Part shown: one piece after another, positions 60,837 to 64,000 of the stretch | Position numbering within the stretch: position 1 is the stretch's first letter | How the letters are laid out: each line of letters starts with the position of its first letter | DNA from: Coptis chinensis | Taxonomy: Eukaryota > Streptophyta > Magnoliopsida > Ranunculales > Ranunculaceae | DNA length: 64,000 bases | Direction: 5' to 3' | Assembly: GCA_015680905.1 (NCBI GenBank) | Contig: CM027379.1 | Location: 95,345,001 to 95,409,000, forward strand | Notes under the pieces: model-generated | What the model was told of the DNA's origin: nothing | Seen by the model: the letters and a program-made list of their open reading frames with translations, nothing else | Databases searched by the model: none | Translations under genes and position numbers: made by a program

Positions 60837-61045
60837 CCCATCCTAACAACTCAATCCAACGGCTTAAAACAAAAATAAGTAAGTGACACGTGTCCGCATC
60901 TTATCAACTCAATCCAACGGCTTAAACAAAGGGGGAGTTAGTGACACGTGTTCTCATCCTATCAACTCCATCTAACGGCTTAAACAAAAGGAGAGTTAGT
61001 GACACATGTCCCCATCCTATCAAGTTAATCCAACGGCATGAACAA
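60813..61045. repeat. ~60-bp tandem repeat, four copies
   Basis: The unit is GGGGGAGTTAGTGACACGTG then TCCCCATCCTATCAACTCAATCCAACGGCTTAAACAAA, with copies at about 60816, 60882, 60926 and 60990. The first copy overlaps the left inverted repeat end. Confidence 0.85.
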
Positions 61046-61770
61046 TTACTTGAATTTACTATTAGTTTTCACCACTTCTTGAGATGTGTAGTGGGGTACT
61101 ATTAATGTTTGTAAATACAATGGGGAAGTTTTGTGTGATTTTCAAAATTCAACAATGTTGAATGGTCGTAGTTGTTTCTTATATGGTTGCCTTGATGATC
61201 ACTGAATTTGTTTTGTATTTGAGGAATCTAACAATACCAAAACACATGTCACCATCTAACGAACTTAATCTAACGATTGATTTCTAAAAACCACAGAAAA
61301 ACTTTATTAGTATTACCCCCTCATTGTATATATTTGCACAATTTAGTAGTATACCCCCAACTCCACATTTCAATAACTAATTATTAAGAGCTTCCAACAA
61401 CACCACCACTTCCCATTAGGCTAAGGGTAAAAGCTAAGTTTTGTAGGTAATGATAGAAGAAATTAATCTTCAATTCGAGACATGGTAACAATGTTAAGTT
61501 GGATCAAACCCTATAAAAACTAAATAGAACATTAATTGTCAATGATTAGATCATTGTTGATTAAGTTGTTAATACAAATATCAAATTTGAACATGAAGTT
61601 GAATGGGGAAATCAAGATGAGAAGTTTTAAAGATGAAAATTTTCGACTAGATAGAGAAGAAGATGAATTAGCCATATGATTGATCTCGAATGGCACAAAA
61701 GAGATCACAACAAACAATAATTTTTTTTCTTTGATTAAATCGTAGCCATTGATTTTTTCCATGAGATCTT

Positions 61771-62006
61771 GACACGTGTCACTAACTCCTCCTTTGGTCT
61801 TGGGAAGTCAAGGGGATATTTAGGTAATTTTGGGTCCGGAAAGGTACTTAGGACATTTTACATTACCCAAACAGCAAGATCACGGTCAACACTAGTTGAC
61901 TCGGTCCTGCTATGAGTTTTGGGGGGGGGGGGGTCTAAATAGTGAAGAACTAGGGGAGGGGAAGTCATTTTAGCAAACTTGACAGGGGGGTAAGTCTTAA
62001 AAACTG
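61771..62006 (-). repeat. Right terminal inverted repeat of the Mutator-like element
   Basis: Reverse complement of 60607-60836. It includes a run of 14 or so G at 61920-61934 where the left repeat has CTCTCC, so this homopolymer is likely unstable. Confidence 0.85.
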
Positions 62007-62140
62007 TTTTATTAAAAGGGTCTCAAGAAAAACAAAAAATGAAATCCATAACTGAAATGTTTTGCACAAAAAAAAAGGGAAAATTAGAGTTTTAGACATG
62101 ACTACCTGTTTGAGTTCCTCCTCCCATGCAAAAGAGTACG

Positions 62141-64000
62141 TCAGTTGCGGCTTCTTGTAATTTCCATGTAATTAATGGTGATCCTTGGGACGTGGGAAAG
62201 AGTTGATCTCCAGTCCTTTCCTTCTCCAAAGCGCTCTTTCAGAATAGGGCAATTGTAGATCCACAAATGCTGAAGCATGGTGAGGTGTTTCAACTCCTCA
62301 AGCTCGAAATCAAGGGTTTCACAATTGTCAAGGAACAAGCTTTGAATTGATGTGAGTTGGTTGAAGTCCTTGGGGAGTGACGAATGCGGTGAATACTCGA
62401 TCCTAACAGATTTGAGATTTGGGTAACTGGATTCGTCGCTCTTGCCAACTAATGGAACTGACTTTGAAAAGACGCCATGTAGTGGAGGAAGCCGAGGCTG
62501 GACCCCTCCAAGTTCTGGACAGTTGTCTATGCTCATTTCTTTCAACGTGGGAGAAAACATAATGTAGTACGGTACTACTTTTAACTTGGGGCAATATTGA
62601 ATGACAACTTCACGGAGACGGGGCAATTGGATATTTGCTTCTTGTTTTCCTTCGTTATTACTTGGAACCATCTCCTCACACTCTTCCATTTCATACAACT
62701 GACGCAAGACCAAGGTTTCCAGAGATTTGAGTTTTGAAAGATCCGGTAATACCCTAAGGTTTTTGCAATTGGAAAGCTTCAAAGTGACTATGTTGGACGC
62801 GGTTGTGACCCAATCCGGGAAATGGAGGCTTGGATACCCCTTTATTGCCAATTTTTCCAGATTTTTGTGCGGTTGAAGGTTTTTGAGAACAACTTCCATC
62901 TTTTCAGCATCCGTGTCTCCAAACTGTAGAGTTAATCCATGGAGATCCTTCTTCTTTCCCAATTCTGCTTCAGCCGCCTCATTCATACCCCCTACCCATT
63001 CCAATCCTTTAATTTCTAAATCTCCTCGTAGAAAATTGAGATGTTTTAGTTCTCCCATTTTGCATCCCTTGCTCCCACCACCCACAATGAACTTACTTAA
63101 TGTTCGGAGGAAGCCCAATCTACCTATCCCGCGTGGCAAGTAACCTAGAGCATCAGTTTCTCTAATTTGAAGGTACCTCAAATTAGATAGCTTCCCAATG
63201 CCGTCTGGTAGTTTATGGAGATTTGTGCACCTCATGAGTTGCAAGGTTTGTAAATTATACAAATTGCATAAAGTCTCGGGCAACTCTGACACTTTTGTAC
63301 CCCACAAATTAAGGTATCTTAGATGTAGTAAACCTTCGACTTCATTTGGTAGTTCCATAATGTCTTCACAACCACCTAAATCCAATGTCCTAAGACATGT
63401 CAATTGACGATATAACTCAATCGGAACCGTACGTGCTGGCATAGTTGGTGTCAAAAAGGTTCTCAACTTCTTTGCCATGTAAATTGAGGAATACTCCAAA
63501 TCTACTGTTGCTAAATGACGAACTTTGCTTTCATCAAATTTTGTATCATTTGTCTCCAGAATACAACATTCACTCTTTGATAGAAATTGTGCAAAATCAT
63601 GAACAAGATCATGCATCTTGCAACTTCTGATGTTGCCATCCGAATCTCTGTCAAAATCTTGAAAGAACGAACGCATTGCTAGATCATCATAATATTCTTC
63701 TCCAATTTTTTCAAAATCTCTGCTTCCTTCTTCTGACCCCAGAAAACCTTGGGCCATCCATAACTTCACTAACCAATCCTTTGTTATTTCGGTATCTTTA
63801 GGAAAGATCGCACAATATATAAAACATTGCTTCAAATTTGAGGGCAAAGGGTAATAGCTCAAAAAGAGAGAAGGTAAAATCTCTTTTTCAACAATTTGTA
63901 TATTCCAGGTTTCACTTGTTAGAACATCATTCCAATCTTTCTTTCTTTTTTTAAGGCGCATTAGGCTTGCTATACTCTTGACAGAGAGAGGGACACCTTT
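62141..64000 (-). CDS. CNL2: NB-ARC-LRR resistance-like gene, 5' part outside the window
   Basis: Open from the window edge to the stop at 62141-62143. At the edge the frame starts inside the NB-ARC GLPL motif (KGVPLSVKSIASLMR). RNBS-D CFIYCAIFPKD and the MHD motif (KMHDLVHDFAQFLSKSE) follow, then an LRR domain of a dozen or so repeats, such as LRTLDLGGCEDIMELPNEVE and LRYLNLWGTKVSELPETLC, and the end in ITRSRN. It belongs to the RGA-type CC-NB-ARC-LRR immune receptors, cytoplasmic sensors that detect pathogen effectors. The visible 619 codons have no stop or frameshift, unlike CNL1, so this copy may be functional. No intron is evident, as usual for the class. Confidence 0.92.
   Translation of the reverse strand, partial: KGVPLSVKSIASLMRLKKRKKDWNDVLTSETWNIQIVEKEILPSLFLSYYPLPSNLKQCFIYCAIFPKDTEITKDWLVKLWMAQGFLGSEEGSRDFEKIGEEYYDDLAMRSFFQDFDRDSDGNIRSCKMHDLVHDFAQFLSKSECCILETNDTKFDESKVRHLATVDLEYSSIYMAKKLRTFLTPTMPARTVPIELYRQLTCLRTLDLGGCEDIMELPNEVEGLLHLRYLNLWGTKVSELPETLCNLYNLQTLQLMRCTNLHKLPDGIGKLSNLRYLQIRETDALGYLPRGIGRLGFLRTLSKFIVGGGSKGCKMGELKHLNFLRGDLEIKGLEWVGGMNEAAEAELGKKKDLHGLTLQFGDTDAEKMEVVLKNLQPHKNLEKLAIKGYPSLHFPDWVTTASNIVTLKLSNCKNLRVLPDLSKLKSLETLVLRQLYEMEECEEMVPSNNEGKQEANIQLPRLREVVIQYCPKLKVVPYYIMFSPTLKEMSIDNCPELGGVQPRLPPLHGVFSKSVPLVGKSDESSYPNLKSVRIEYSPHSSLPKDFNQLTSIQSLFLDNCETLDFELEELKHLTMLQHLWIYNCPILKERFGEGKDWRSTLSHVPRITINYMEITRSRN

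Larger units (their letters stand above)
60607..62006. mobile_element. Non-autonomous Mutator-like element, 9-bp target duplication
   Basis: The left end CAGTTTTTAAGACTTACCCC and right end GGGGTAAGTCTTAAAAACTG are inverted repeats that extend about 230 bases inward on each side. TTTTATTAA is duplicated exactly at 60598-60606 and 62007-62015. The CNL1 flank has the single site (ATGCTTTATTAAAAG near 28940). The interior has tandem repeats and no transposase. Long inverted ends with a 9-bp duplication fit the Mutator superfamily. Confidence 0.9.

Noticed and set aside
61920..61934. Poly-G run as a G-quadruplex signal
   Set aside because: A single homopolymer with a different sequence in the paired inverted repeat; more likely an unstable or miscalled run.

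Overview
This window is a repeat-dense stretch of a plant nuclear genome, most likely a eudicot. It contains CC-NB-ARC-LRR (CNL) resistance-type genes, Athila-like Ty3/gypsy and Ty1/copia LTR retrotransposons, CACTA, Harbinger-like and Mutator-like DNA transposons, a SINE-like fragment, a plant YqaJ-type nuclease gene and AT-rich spacers. I see no prokaryotic operons, no CRISPR array and no tRNA or rRNA gene. The species cannot be named from the sequence.

Layout. (1) 1-11223: an Athila-type gypsy element (G1), plus strand, cut by the window at its left LTR. It carries gag, protease, RT, RNase H and integrase, all broken by stops and frameshifts. (2) 11224-22960: a second gypsy element (G2), nested in the right LTR of G1. 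It keeps gag and protease relics, lacks recognisable RT and integrase, and carries two unidentified coding relics. Its right LTR is truncated. (3) About 23000-27000: a CACTA (En/Spm-like) relic with transposase exons, subterminal repeats and a canonical 3' terminus. That terminus abuts a broken RING-H2 exon on the minus strand. (4) 28200-33050: a broken minus-strand CNL gene (CNL1) interrupted by one Harbinger-like MITE, with a second MITE in its 3' flank. (5) 33933-39975: a complete but degenerate minus-strand Ty1/copia element (copy A) with a perfect 5-bp target duplication. (6) 40000-44770: host-like sequence with an intact minus-strand YqaJ-family nuclease gene, a copia gag fragment and one possible exon. 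(7) 44771-51044: copia copy B, with its own 5-bp target duplication and a foreign 2.7-kb internal segment, followed by truncated copy C. (8) 51000-60540: mostly non-coding, with a Mutator-like relic, a SINE fragment, a copia RT fragment, a gypsy LTR fragment and scattered minus-strand exons of one or more unrecognised genes. (9) 60607-62006: a non-autonomous Mutator-like element with long terminal inverted repeats and a 9-bp target duplication. (10) 62141-64000: a second CNL gene (CNL2), open from the right window edge to its stop.

The two CNL loci are paralogous including their 3' flanks, so each serves as an empty-site reference for insertions in the other. Apart from the nuclease gene, CNL2 and the candidate exons at 55.5-60.1 kb, nearly all coding capacity is decayed transposon sequence. 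Two decay patterns stand out. In G1 the in-frame stops are all explicable as C-to-T or G-to-A transitions. In G2 and copia copy A there are recurrent one-base losses that turn CAG or CTG into CG relative to sister copies, which look more like a sequencing artefact at methylated CHG sites than biology.
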